Positions 34,105-42,749 of a stretch of 64,000 nt of DNA are shown here, one piece after another. The stretch is from positions 62,001 through 126,000 of the forward strand of contig NZ_QJJS01000007.1 in the NCBI RefSeq assembly GCF_003201595.1, written 5' to 3'. Made by a program: the position numbers and the translations under genes. The notes under the pieces were generated by a model. The model was given only the letters and a program-made list of their open reading frames with translations. It made no database searches and was not told the DNA's origin. Source of the DNA: Sphaerotilus hippei. Its GTDB lineage: Bacteria; Pseudomonadota; Gammaproteobacteria; Burkholderiales; Burkholderiaceae_C. Numbering within the stretch: position 1 is the first letter of the stretch; every line of letters begins with the position of its first letter.

Positions 34105-35915
34105 ACGTCAAACGTTTCATCGGCCGCAACTCGCGTGAGGCCATGCAGAAAGTGCGCCTGGCCTTCGGTGACAACGCCGTGGTGCTGTCGACCAAGCCGT
34201 GCAGCGAAGGCATCGAGATCGTTGCGATGCCGCCCGAGAGCATCGATGCGATCGAGCGTTTCGGCGACGACAGCCGGGCGATGGCCTCGCCGGCCCCGGC
34301 CGCCGCAGCCCCCCAGCCGCAGCGTCCCGCCCCGGCCCCGGCGCCCGAGCACTGGCGGGCCGCCCAGGAGCCGTCGGCTCCGGTGGCCGCACCCGCGGCC
34401 AGCCGCGGTGGCCTGCTGGCCCGCCTGCGTGCGGCCGTGCCGAGCGTCGGCCCGGCCGCGACCCCGCCGGCCGCGCCGCTGTCGCGCTTTCCCGACCCGG
34501 TCGACGGCCAGGTGCAGGACGACGTCGGCACGCTGGCGATGAGCACGCTGTCCTTCCAGGACTACGTGCGCGAGCGCATGCTCAAGAAGCGCGAGACCGA
34601 GCTGCGCGAGCAGGCGGCCCGTCCGGTGCCGGTGTCGCCGGCGGCCATCGAGCAGCGCCTGTCGCAGCGCGAGGCGGCCGAGGCCCGTGAGGCCCACGAC
34701 GCCGACGACCTGCCGACCTATCCGAAGATGATGGCCACCGGCGCGGCGCTGCAGGCCCAGCGTGAGGCGGCGGCCCAGGCCGCGGCACCACGCGCCAGCC
34801 GCCGCGAGCGTCCGGTCGAGCCCGAGCTGAACCTGGGCGATGCGCCCGACAGCCTGATGGATGCCTTCGCCGAGGCGCCGGTGCGCGCGGCGGCTCCGGC
34901 CCCCCGGGCGGCCCGTGCTCCGCGCGAGCCGGCGGTCGCTGCGGCACCGTCCGACGAGCAGCACGCGATGATGAACGAGATCCGTGCCATGAAGGGCATG
35001 ATCGAGGAGCGCTTCGGCACCCTGGCGTTCATGGAGAAGCTGCAGAAGAGCCCGCGCCAGGCCCAGCTGATCACCCGCCTGCTCGACTGCGGCTTTTCGC
35101 CCGCGCTGATCCGCAAGCTGGCCGACGGCCTGCCCGAGGACACCGCCGACGAGCTGGCCTGGTCGGCCTCGGTGCTGCAGCGCAACCTGCTGACCGGCGA
35201 GGACGATCCGGCCCTCGAGGACCAGGGCGGCGTGTTCGCGCTGGTCGGCTCGACCGGCGTGGGCAAGACCACGTCGACCGCCAAGCTGGCGGCGGCCTTC
35301 GCCACCCGCCACGGCGCGGGCAACCTCGGCCTGATCACGCTGGACGCCTACCGGCTCGGCGCCCACGAGCAGCTGCGCGCCTACGGCCGCATCCTGGGCG
35401 TGCCGGTGCACACCGCGCACGACCGCGTGGCGCTCGAGGACCTGCTCGACCTGCTGTCGGCCAAGAAGATGGTGCTGATCGACACCGCCGGCCTGGCCCA
35501 GCGTGACACCCGCACCCGCGAGCTGCTGGAGATGCTGCAGCACCGCGCGATCAAGCGCCTGCTGGTGGTCAACGCCGCGCAGCAGGGCGAGACCATCGAG
35601 GACGTGCTGTCGGCCTACAAGGCCACGCAGGCCAAGGGCATCGTGCTGTCGAAGATGGACGAGGCGGTCAAGCTCGGCCCGGCGCTCGACGCGCTGATCC
35701 GCCACCGCGTCAAGGTGGTCGCGGTCGCCAACGGCCAGCGTGTGCCCGAGGACTGGCACCGGCTGACGGCCCAGGCGCTGATCCAGCGCGCGATGCGCAC
35801 CACCGGCTCGCAGGCCTGGCGCATGGACGTCAACGACGTGAACCTGCTGTTCGCCGCTCCGCAGGCCGCCCCGGCAGCCCCGCGCGGTCGCTCGACACGC
35901 AACACCGACGTCTGA
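34101..35915 (+). CDS. flhF: Flagellar SRP-type GTPase FlhF
   Basis: FlhF places and numbers polar flagella. The protein has 604 residues. The N-terminal B domain (MNVKRFIGRNSREAMQKVR) is followed by a very long Ala/Pro-rich region (about 60-280) and the NG GTPase domain. GTPase motifs are LVGSTGVGKTTSTAKLA (G1), LDAYRLGAHEQL (G2), LIDTAGLAQRD (G3) and LSKMDEA (G4). It is longer than the E. coli-relative FlhF of Vibrio because of the linker. The gene suggests polar flagellation. Confidence 0.96.
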   Translation: MNVKRFIGRNSREAMQKVRLAFGDNAVVLSTKPCSEGIEIVAMPPESIDAIERFGDDSRAMASPAPAAAAPQPQRPAPAPAPEHWRAAQEPSAPVAAPAASRGGLLARLRAAVPSVGPAATPPAAPLSRFPDPVDGQVQDDVGTLAMSTLSFQDYVRERMLKKRETELREQAARPVPVSPAAIEQRLSQREAAEAREAHDADDLPTYPKMMATGAALQAQREAAAQAAAPRASRRERPVEPELNLGDAPDSLMDAFAEAPVRAAAPAPRAARAPREPAVAAAPSDEQHAMMNEIRAMKGMIEERFGTLAFMEKLQKSPRQAQLITRLLDCGFSPALIRKLADGLPEDTADELAWSASVLQRNLLTGEDDPALEDQGGVFALVGSTGVGKTTSTAKLAAAFATRHGAGNLGLITLDAYRLGAHEQLRAYGRILGVPVHTAHDRVALEDLLDLLSAKKMVLIDTAGLAQRDTRTRELLEMLQHRAIKRLLVVNAAQQGETIEDVLSAYKATQAKGIVLSKMDEAVKLGPALDALIRHRVKVVAVANGQRVPEDWHRLTAQALIQRAMRTTGSQAWRMDVNDVNLLFAAPQAAPAAPRGRSTRNTDV

Positions 35916-35936
35916 TCGATGCAGGGAGCTTTCGCG

Positions 35937-36767
35937 ATGACCATGCCCTCCGCGCCGCCACCACCGCCCTTCCGCCGCACCGCCCCGGCCGACCAGGCCG
36001 ACGGCCTGCGCCGCCTGTTCTCCTCGCGTTCCATGCGCTTCGTGCCCGTGGTGTCCAACCCCTTCATCGCGCATGGCGGGGTGCTGATCGAACGCCTGTG
36101 CACCGTGCTCGACGAGATGGAGCTCGACACCCTGCTGGTCGACGCGTCCGAACGTGGGGCCGCGCCCAAGGAGCTGGCCAACTTCGACCTGGCCGAAGGC
36201 ATCGAGGTGCTGTCCGAGCGGGTGGCCTACCTCGGCGCGCGTGGCCTGCCGGCCCGCTGGGTCGACAGCCAGGGCTCGACCCGCGGCTTCCTGGACGCGA
36301 TCGCCGAGGCGCTGCCCAGCACCCAGGTGGTGCTGGTGCATGCCAGCGCGCTGGAGCTGGCCCGGCTGTTCGGCCGCGGCGACGAGGGGGTCAGCCGCCC
36401 CCGCCCGCTGGTGCTGTGCGATGACCGACCCGAATCGATGACCCACGCCTATGCGGCCCTGAAGATCTTTGCGCAGCGTGCCGACTGGCGCATCCATGAC
36501 CTGCTCATGTGCGCCCCCCGCCAATCCACCCACGCCCGGCTGGTCGCGGAGCGCCTGGCGCACTGCTCGGACCTGTTCCTCGGTGGCGTGCAGCGTGACT
36601 GGGTGCAGGTCGATCCGGCCGAACCGCCGACGGCCACGCCGTCCGCGGCGCTGGTCGGCCTGGTGGAGCAGCTGCTGTCCTCGGCCGCGGTGCTCAACCC
36701 CGGCGAAAGCGAACGTGCCGGCTTGCGGGTGGCTCTGCCCTCGCACCGCCAGCCGTCGATGACCTGA
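35937..36767 (+). CDS. FlhG-position protein without a recognisable P-loop
   Basis: The protein has about 276 residues and lies between flhF and fliA, where the MinD-like ATPase FlhG (FleN) is usual. The expected Walker A (GKGGVGKT) is replaced by SNPFIAHGG at about residues 43-51, although the preceding strand (FVPVV) and a later DTLLVDAS that could match the Walker A-following strand are in the right order. It may be a degenerate FlhG relative or an unrelated replacement. The start at 35937 is supported by the SD AGGGAG 8 nt upstream; ATG 35919 is less likely. Confidence 0.6.
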   Translation: MTMPSAPPPPPFRRTAPADQADGLRRLFSSRSMRFVPVVSNPFIAHGGVLIERLCTVLDEMELDTLLVDASERGAAPKELANFDLAEGIEVLSERVAYLGARGLPARWVDSQGSTRGFLDAIAEALPSTQVVLVHASALELARLFGRGDEGVSRPRPLVLCDDRPESMTHAYAALKIFAQRADWRIHDLLMCAPRQSTHARLVAERLAHCSDLFLGGVQRDWVQVDPAEPPTATPSAALVGLVEQLLSSAAVLNPGESERAGLRVALPSHRQPSMT

Positions 36768-36785
36768 ATGTGATGGAGCCGACGA

Positions 36786-37499
36786 ATGTATACCGCCAAA
36801 GGTCGCCTCGACGTCAACACGATGCTCAAGCAGTACAGCCCGCTGGTGCGCCGCCTGGCCCACCAGATGATCGCCAAGCTGCCGGCCAACGTCGAGATCG
36901 ATGACCTGATCCAGGTCGGCATGATCGGCCTGACCGATGCGCTGAGCCGCTTCGACGTGGGACAGGGGGTGCAGTTCGAGACCTTCGCCACGCAGCGCAT
37001 CCGCGGCGCGATGCTCGACGAGCTGCGGGGCTCGGACTGGATGAGCCGGGGCAACCGCAAGCACCAGCGTGACATCGAGACCGCCGTGCACCGCCTCGAG
37101 CAGCGCCTGGGCCGAGCGCCCTCCGAGAGCGAGATCGCCAAGGAGATGGAGATCTCGCTGGCCGACTACCAGGACCTGCTCAACCGCGTCCGTGGCACGC
37201 AGCTGATCTACCTCGAGGACATGGGCGGCGACGACGGTGACAACGACTACCTCGACCGCCACGTGGCCGACGAGGGCAGCGACCCGCTGACCCAGCTCAA
37301 CGACTACCGCATGCGCTCGGCGCTGGTCGACGCGATCAAGAACCTGCCCGAGCGTGAGCAGTACGTGATGAGCATGTACTACGAGCAGGACATGAACCTG
37401 AAGGAGATCGCGGCCGTGCTGGGCGTGACCGAGTCCCGCGTCTGCCAGCTGCACAGCCAGTCCATCGCCCGCCTGCGCGTCAAGCTGCGCACCTGGTGA
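36786..37499 (+). CDS. fliA: Flagellar sigma factor FliA (sigma-28)
   Basis: FliA directs RNA polymerase to late flagellar and chemotaxis promoters. The protein has 237 residues. Region 2 contains VEIDDLIQVGMIGLTDALSRF and FETFATQRIRGAMLDELR, region 3 lies at about 95-150, and the region 4 HTH reads LKEIAAVLGVTESRVCQLHS. It is the last gene of the flhB-flhA-flhF block and convergent with the polysaccharide operon. One fitting target promoter is visible at 5409. Confidence 0.97.
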   Translation: MYTAKGRLDVNTMLKQYSPLVRRLAHQMIAKLPANVEIDDLIQVGMIGLTDALSRFDVGQGVQFETFATQRIRGAMLDELRGSDWMSRGNRKHQRDIETAVHRLEQRLGRAPSESEIAKEMEISLADYQDLLNRVRGTQLIYLEDMGGDDGDNDYLDRHVADEGSDPLTQLNDYRMRSALVDAIKNLPEREQYVMSMYYEQDMNLKEIAAVLGVTESRVCQLHSQSIARLRVKLRTW

Positions 37500-37508
37500 G
37501 GGGGTCGA

Positions 37509-38801
37509 TCAGGCCGCGTTGGGCCACGACAGCACGCGGTAGGACGGCGCGCGCTGCTGGATCGGCGCCAGGTGGTCGGGCCAGGGCTGGGGCTGCTCCT
37601 CCAGCGGCGGCTCCAGGTTGAAGTGCTGCCGGAAGGCCGACACCAGCGAGCGGGCCGCCGAGGTCCAGCGGAAGCGGGCCGCCTGCTCGACGCCGCGCCG
37701 GCCGAGGTCGGCCGACATCCACGGATCGAGCATCAGCCGCGCCATCGCCAGCGAGATCGTCTGCGCGTCTTCCGGATCCACCAGCAGCGCCGCATCACCG
37801 GCCACCTCGGGCAGTGCGGTGGTGTTGGAGGTGATCACCGGCACGCTGCAGGCCATCGCCTCGAGCACCGGCATGCCGAAGCCTTCGGCCAGGCTGAGGT
37901 AGGTGAACACGCGTGCATGGCGGATCAGCGCCGGCAGCTCCTCGTCGGTGACGGTCTCCAGGAACACGACCTGGGTCTCGATGCCCAGGCGCCGCACCTC
38001 GTCGAAGACCGCCTGATCGCCGAAGTCGCGCTGCCCGATCACCACCAGCGGTGGCAGGGCCATGCCGTGCTGGGCCAGCGCCGGGCCGTGCTGCTCCACC
38101 AGCAGCGCATAGGCCTGCAGGATCTTCAGGTGGTTCTTGCGTGGCTCGATCCGACCCACCGTGCAGAGGTAGCGCCCCGGCGTCAGGCCGCGCCGGCGCA
38201 CCAGGTCCATGCCCTGCCGCCCCGGCAGGAAGCGGCTGCTGTCCACGGCGTTGCAGGTGACGTGGATGCGCTCCTGCGCCAGGCCGTAGAGCCGCATCAT
38301 CTCCGAGCGTGAATAGTCGCTGACCGTGAACAGCAGCCGGGCGTGCCGGGCCGCCCAGCGGCCGGTCCAGCGGGCCATGCGGGCGAAGCCGGCGCTGAAG
38401 TATTGCGGATGGGTCTCGAACAGCACGTCGTGCACCGTCACCGCGCAGGGCCCCAGCGGCAGCAGCGGCAGGCGGTACTGCACATGCAGCAGGTCGATGC
38501 GGTGACGCAGCTGCGCCCAGGCCAGCTGCCAGCCCAGGCGGGCGAAGGCGCTGCGGTGTTTCATCCTCACCAGCGTGACGTTGGGCAGGCTGAAGGCCGG
38601 ATCCTCGCGCCGCAGCCGCTCCGGGTCGCCGACGAAGAAGACGAAGTCGATGTCCAGCGCCGTGCGTACCGCCTCGCGGTAGACGCCCAGCAGGTGGCTG
38701 CGGCTGCCCTGGAAGATGCCGTCGAAGGTGTGGAAGTCCACGCCGATGCGCGGACGCCGGGCGGTGGAGGCGGTGGGCTGCGAGCGTGCCATGGTGGTCA
38801 T
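37509..38801 (-). CDS. Glycosyltransferase family 4 (polysaccharide operon)
   Basis: The protein has 430 residues and a GT-B fold. The N-terminal acceptor half starts PRIGVDFHTFDGIFQGSRSH. The C-terminal half carries VGRIEPRKNHLKIL and the family E-x7-E segment AEGFGMPVLEAMACSVPVI. It is a retaining transferase that uses an NDP-sugar, but sugar and linkage cannot be read. The ATG at 38801 overlaps the stop of the hydrolase gene by four bases. It is the last gene of the twelve-gene operon. Confidence 0.9.
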   Translation of the reverse strand: MTTMARSQPTASTARRPRIGVDFHTFDGIFQGSRSHLLGVYREAVRTALDIDFVFFVGDPERLRREDPAFSLPNVTLVRMKHRSAFARLGWQLAWAQLRHRIDLLHVQYRLPLLPLGPCAVTVHDVLFETHPQYFSAGFARMARWTGRWAARHARLLFTVSDYSRSEMMRLYGLAQERIHVTCNAVDSSRFLPGRQGMDLVRRRGLTPGRYLCTVGRIEPRKNHLKILQAYALLVEQHGPALAQHGMALPPLVVIGQRDFGDQAVFDEVRRLGIETQVVFLETVTDEELPALIRHARVFTYLSLAEGFGMPVLEAMACSVPVITSNTTALPEVAGDAALLVDPEDAQTISLAMARLMLDPWMSADLGRRGVEQAARFRWTSAARSLVSAFRQHFNLEPPLEEQPQPWPDHLAPIQQRAPSYRVLSWPNAA

Positions 38802-40528
38802 GTCAGGTCGGAGAGGGGGCGGTGGAGGGAGGCCGGCCGGTGCGTAGCCGGCAGCCAGCACTCCAGCAGGCTGACGCTGGCGGGGGGCAGGGTCAGGTCG
38901 AGGGTCAGGGTGTCGTCGGTGATCTGCACGGCGTCGGCCGGCGGGGTCGTGCGCTGGCGCACGAACAGGTCGGTGGCGTCGTCGGCCCGCATCACCGATG
39001 GCGCCGACAGGCTGTGCAGCCGCAGGCGGTGGCGGCCCGGCTGGTGCAGGCCGGTCAGGCGCAGCGTGCCGCTGGCGGCCTGGGTCGGGTGCTTGTGCAG
39101 CAGCAGCAGGCGGATGCAGTCCTGCTCGGTGCCAGGCTCGAGCGTGGCCAGGGTCTCGACCAGCGGCAGCGCCGCCACGGCCGCGACCAGCCCGGCCGCC
39201 GGCGTGGCCGCGGTGGTGGCGCTGCCGCGGGCGGGCAGCCGCTCGCCGTTGAAGAGCGGGCGCATCAGCGCCAGCACCTCGCCGACCGGCCGCAGCCAGC
39301 CCTGGCCGTGGATGGCGCCGAAGCGCCAGTTGCCCGACAGCGACCAGAGGTTGGCCCAGCGCACGTCGTCACGCCGCGCCAGCATCATCAGCAGGTCGGT
39401 GACGTAGAGCGCGGCGGCCGGACTGCCGGTCCATTCGTCGCTGGCGCCGCGTCCGAGGCTGAAGATGGCGTGGTATTCGGTCAGCGCCACCGGCAGCACC
39501 AGGCCGGGACGGGCCTCGGCGATCAGTCGGTGCAGCGCGTCGAGGTCGGCCATCACCGTGCGGCTGCCGCCCATCGTGGCCCAGTACAGCGCCTGCGGAT
39601 CGTCGAGCCGGTCGTAGCCGAAGGGCAGATAGGCGTTGTGCACGCAGGCGATGTCCACCCGTTCGGTCAGCGTGGCCAGCACCCGCCGGGCGTAGTTCGT
39701 GAAGTGCACCACCGGCACGCCGTTGCGCCGGTCGTTGGACAGCGGCAGGCCGATCAGCAGCGAGGGGTCGACGGCCCGCATCGCCCGGATGATGCGGTCG
39801 GCCTGGCGGGCGAAGGCCTCGGGCTCCATCGCCAGCTCCGGGCGGGCCTCGTCCTTCAGGTAGGGCTCGTTGCCGATCTCCCAGCGCTGCACCTGACGCA
39901 GGCGCCGGCCGGTCTGCGGCGAGCGCAGGCCGTCGACGTTGACCGCCCGCACCCAGGCGGCGGCCTCCTCGGGCGTGCCGCTGGGCACGTTGACCGTGAT
40001 CACCGGCTGGGCGCCGGTGCGCTCGCACAGGTCGAGGAATTCGGCCGTGCCCAGGATGCTGGGCTGCTGCTGGCGGTTGTGGAAGTGCTCGTTGCTGCGC
40101 CGCTGCGCCAGTGGGCCGACGCCCCGTTGCCAGTGGTAGACGTCGGACTGCGCCCCCCCCGGGAAACGCAGCACCGTCGGCGCCAGCTGGGCGAGCCGGG
40201 CCAGCATCGCCGGCTCGGGCCGGCCGTCGGGGCGCAGCAGGTCGTCGCCCCGGTCGACCCACTGCACGTTGTGGCCCAGCAGTTCGGCGTTGAGCGGCGC
40301 GCCCGGGTCGTCGACGTCGATGTGCACGTCGAAGCGCGAGAGGTGGTCGGGCGGCGTGGCCAGCGCGCCGTCGCTGCAGCCGGGCACGGTCAGCGTGGCC
40401 CAGGCGCCGGTGCCGCCCAGCAGCGCCAGCCCGCTGCCCAGCAGCAGGTGGCGGCGGTCCTGGCGCGGTTCGTGGCCGCCGGCCGGCATCGACCGGTGCC
40501 GGCCCTGGCGGGATCCCGGGGGGCTCAT
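38798..40528 (-). CDS. Exported glycoside hydrolase, GH51-like, with Tat-type leader
   Basis: The protein has 576 residues. Residues 24-45 form a twin-arginine-type leader (Q-D-R-R-H-L-L-L). The catalytic barrel shows the clan GH-A signatures LRFPGG (120-125), W-E-I-G-N-E with probable acid/base Glu221, and A-L-T-E-Y-H with probable nucleophile Glu351, closest in pattern to GH51 arabinofuranosidases or related families. A beta-rich C-terminal domain ends the protein. The ATG at 40528 has SD GAGGA. In this operon it may trim the exported polysaccharide, but the substrate is unknown. Confidence 0.75.
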   Translation of the reverse strand: MSPPGSRQGRHRSMPAGGHEPRQDRRHLLLGSGLALLGGTGAWATLTVPGCSDGALATPPDHLSRFDVHIDVDDPGAPLNAELLGHNVQWVDRGDDLLRPDGRPEPAMLARLAQLAPTVLRFPGGAQSDVYHWQRGVGPLAQRRSNEHFHNRQQQPSILGTAEFLDLCERTGAQPVITVNVPSGTPEEAAAWVRAVNVDGLRSPQTGRRLRQVQRWEIGNEPYLKDEARPELAMEPEAFARQADRIIRAMRAVDPSLLIGLPLSNDRRNGVPVVHFTNYARRVLATLTERVDIACVHNAYLPFGYDRLDDPQALYWATMGGSRTVMADLDALHRLIAEARPGLVLPVALTEYHAIFSLGRGASDEWTGSPAAALYVTDLLMMLARRDDVRWANLWSLSGNWRFGAIHGQGWLRPVGEVLALMRPLFNGERLPARGSATTAATPAAGLVAAVAALPLVETLATLEPGTEQDCIRLLLLHKHPTQAASGTLRLTGLHQPGRHRLRLHSLSAPSVMRADDATDLFVRQRTTPPADAVQITDDTLTLDLTLPPASVSLLECWLPATHRPASLHRPLSDLT

Positions 40529-40538
40529 GGCGCGGTCC

Positions 40539-41501
40539 TCATGCCGACCGGACACGCCAGGCGCGGCGCATCAGGTCCTCGCTGGAGCGGGCCTTGGCCT
40601 CGAGCACGGCCTGCTGCGGCGTGGCCCGGCGCAGCAGCGCGCCCAGCCGGTACAGGGCGCCGCGCAGGCCGAAGCCGGCGACGGTGACCAGGTCATAGAG
40701 CCACAGGCCGCGCCCGCCGCGCATCTGGCGGTAGAACTGGCGCGGCCCCTTCAGCGCCGACAGCAGCACGTCGCCCTGCTGCTGCTTCATGCTTTCACCC
40801 TGGTAGTGCACGATGGACACGCGTGGCGTGTAGAGCACGGTGCCCCCGGCCTGCTTCAGGCGGTGGCACAGCTCCATGTCCTCGCCGTACATGAAGTAGT
40901 CCGGGTTGAACAGCTGGCCGCCGAGGTCGGCGGTGCGCATGACCATGCAGGCGCCGCAGAGCCAGTCGACCTCGATGTCCTGGCTCACGTCGTGATCCAG
41001 GTAGAGCGGCATCGGCCGCAGGGCGCGGGGCAGCAGCCGGTCGAGGAAGAAGTAGTGGTTGAGCAGATTGGCCAGGCGCGGGTAGGCGCCGGCGGTCCAG
41101 CGCTGCAGCGTGCCGTCGCCGTTGAGCAGACGGCAGCCCAGCACGGTCACCGCTGGCTCCGCGTCCATCATCTCGACCATGCGGCCGATCGCGCCGTCGA
41201 GCACCCGGGTGTCGGGGTTCAGCAGCACGACGTGGCGGCCGCGGCACATCGGCAGCGCCTGGTTGTTGGCCCGGCCGAAGCCGACGTTGTCGCCGTTGGC
41301 GACCAGCTCGACCTGCGGGAACTGCTCGCGCACCATGGCCACGCTGCCGTCGCGCGAGTCGTTGTCCACGACGATGACCTGCAGCCGACCGGCCGCCACG
41401 CCTCCGTCGTCGTGCAGCGACTGCAGGCACACCCGCAGCAGCTCGCGCACGTTCCAGTTGACGATGATGACGCTGGCGTCGATGGGATTCTTCTGGCTCA
41501 T
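40539..41501 (-). CDS. Glycosyltransferase family 2 (rhamnosyltransferase-like)
   Basis: The protein has 320 residues with a GT-A fold. The nucleotide-binding strand ASVIIVNWNVRELLRVCL, DNDSRDGS, NVGFGRANNQA, LNPDTRV and the later YGEDMELCHRLK are typical of WcaA/WbbL-like GT2 enzymes. The ATG at 41501 overlaps the upstream acetyltransferase stop by four bases. Donor and acceptor are unknown. Confidence 0.9.
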   Translation of the reverse strand: MSQKNPIDASVIIVNWNVRELLRVCLQSLHDDGGVAAGRLQVIVVDNDSRDGSVAMVREQFPQVELVANGDNVGFGRANNQALPMCRGRHVVLLNPDTRVLDGAIGRMVEMMDAEPAVTVLGCRLLNGDGTLQRWTAGAYPRLANLLNHYFFLDRLLPRALRPMPLYLDHDVSQDIEVDWLCGACMVMRTADLGGQLFNPDYFMYGEDMELCHRLKQAGGTVLYTPRVSIVHYQGESMKQQQGDVLLSALKGPRQFYRQMRGGRGLWLYDLVTVAGFGLRGALYRLGALLRRATPQQAVLEAKARSSEDLMRRAWRVRSA

Positions 41502-42115
41502 GGCTGTTCCTGGTTCGAGGCCGGGTGGTCCGCTGCCGCCGCGGTGGACAGGGTGCGTGGCGGGGCGCTGGCCACGACGGCGCGGGCGGCGACGTCGCGG
41601 GTCACCGTGCAGCTCGGGCCGATCCGGGCCCCGTCGCCGATGCGGACCGGTCCGAGCACCATCGCGCGGATGGCCATCAGCACGTCGTCGCCGACCACCG
41701 GCAGGCCGCTGCCCCCGCCGATGTCGCGCGACTCCATGCCCCCGCCCAGGCCGCCGTAGCCGTAGAGCGTGAAACGCCTGCCGATGCGCCCGCACAGCAC
41801 CACCGGTGCGTGGCCGAGGAAACAGCCCGCGCCGATCGAGGTGGTCGGCGCGATCTCGATGCGCGTCAGGTAGGTGTTGACCAGGAAGATGACCCAGGCG
41901 GTGTTGCGCCAGCCGCGCAGGAAGAGGTGGCGGCTGATGCGGTGCCAGAACAGCGCCTGGCTGGTCGGCAGCAGGCGCCAGAACAGGCGCTTCAGCGCGC
42001 TGCCCTCGTTGCCCATCGACTCGACGGTGCGCTGGAAGTCCGAGCGCATCAGCGCGCGGGTCTCGGCCCAGCTCAGCGGCGGTTCGTCGTTCGGCGAGAT
42101 CAGCGCTTCAGCCAC
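41498..42115 (-). CDS. CysE/WcaB-like acetyltransferase, copy 1
   Basis: The protein has about 205 residues. An N-terminal helical part (ETRALMRSDFQRTVESMG, LFWHRISRHLFLRGWR) is followed by a left-handed beta-helix of hexapeptide repeats (about 95-190). The segment C-F-L-G-H-A aligns with the L-D-H-A-T-G of serine acetyltransferases: the His is kept but the Asp is not. GTG 42115 has an SD GGAGG 5 nt upstream; ATG 42127 is possible but overlaps that SD. It probably acetylates a sugar of the polysaccharide, not serine, though this is inferred from context. Confidence 0.8.
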   Translation of the reverse strand: MAEALISPNDEPPLSWAETRALMRSDFQRTVESMGNEGSALKRLFWRLLPTSQALFWHRISRHLFLRGWRNTAWVIFLVNTYLTRIEIAPTTSIGAGCFLGHAPVVLCGRIGRRFTLYGYGGLGGGMESRDIGGGSGLPVVGDDVLMAIRAMVLGPVRIGDGARIGPSCTVTRDVAARAVVASAPPRTLSTAAAADHPASNQEQP

Positions 42116-42749
42116 GGGCACCTCCATGGGCCTGGGCCCCGCCGGCGATCACGCGGGCGCGCGGCCACATCACCAGCGCGCCTTCCGCCACGTCCTCGGT
42201 CACCAGCGCGCCCGGGCCCACGTGCACGCCGCTGCCGATGCGCACCGGCCCGAGCACCCGCGCACCGAAGGCGATCACCACGTCGTCGCCTGCCACTGGG
42301 TAGCCCGGGCCGCCGCCGATGTCCTCGGTGCCGAAGCCGCCGCCAAGACCGCCGTCGCCGCGGATCGTCAGGCGGGCGCCGACGCGGCCGAACACGTAGA
42401 CGCCGGTGGCGTGGGCGATCAGCGCCGACGGGCCGATCGAGCTGGTCGGGGGCAGTTCGGCGCGCGTCAGGTAGATGGCCATCAGCGACAGCAGCCGGGC
42501 GCTGCCGCGCCAGCCGCGCAGCAGCAGGTGGCGCGACAGCCGGTGCCACAGCAGGGCCTGGAAACCGGGCAGGCAGGCGTAGTAGAGCCGGTGGGCCAGG
42601 CCGTCGGCGCCACCGAGGTGTTCGCTCAGGCGCTGGAAGTCCGAGCCGATCAGCGCACGGGTCTCGCGCCAGGTCGGGGGGGCGTCGGCCCTTTCGGTCC
42701 GGCTCGGGCAGGGGGCGGCTCGGGCCGCGGCAGGCAGGGTGTCGTTCAT
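42108..42749 (-). CDS. CysE/WcaB-like acetyltransferase, copy 2
   Basis: The protein has 213 residues and is a clear paralogue of the next gene downstream: TWRETRALIGSDFQRLSEHLG and LWHRLSRHLLLRGWRGSAR match its N-terminal motifs. The hexapeptide domain contains A-L-I-A-H-A-T-G, with the His of serine acetyltransferase but Ala in place of Asp. A GDGGLGGGFGTEDIGGGPG insert is shared in pattern with copy 1. Its ATG overlaps the PIG-L gene stop by four bases. Confidence 0.8.
   Translation of the reverse strand: MNDTLPAAARAAPCPSRTERADAPPTWRETRALIGSDFQRLSEHLGGADGLAHRLYYACLPGFQALLWHRLSRHLLLRGWRGSARLLSLMAIYLTRAELPPTSSIGPSALIAHATGVYVFGRVGARLTIRGDGGLGGGFGTEDIGGGPGYPVAGDDVVIAFGARVLGPVRIGSGVHVGPGALVTEDVAEGALVMWPRARVIAGGAQAHGGARG

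Noticed and set aside
33951-37454. 1167-codon minus-strand open frame opposite flhA-flhF-fliA
   Set aside because: It is a shadow of codon bias in the flagellar genes; the translation has no domain-like segments.
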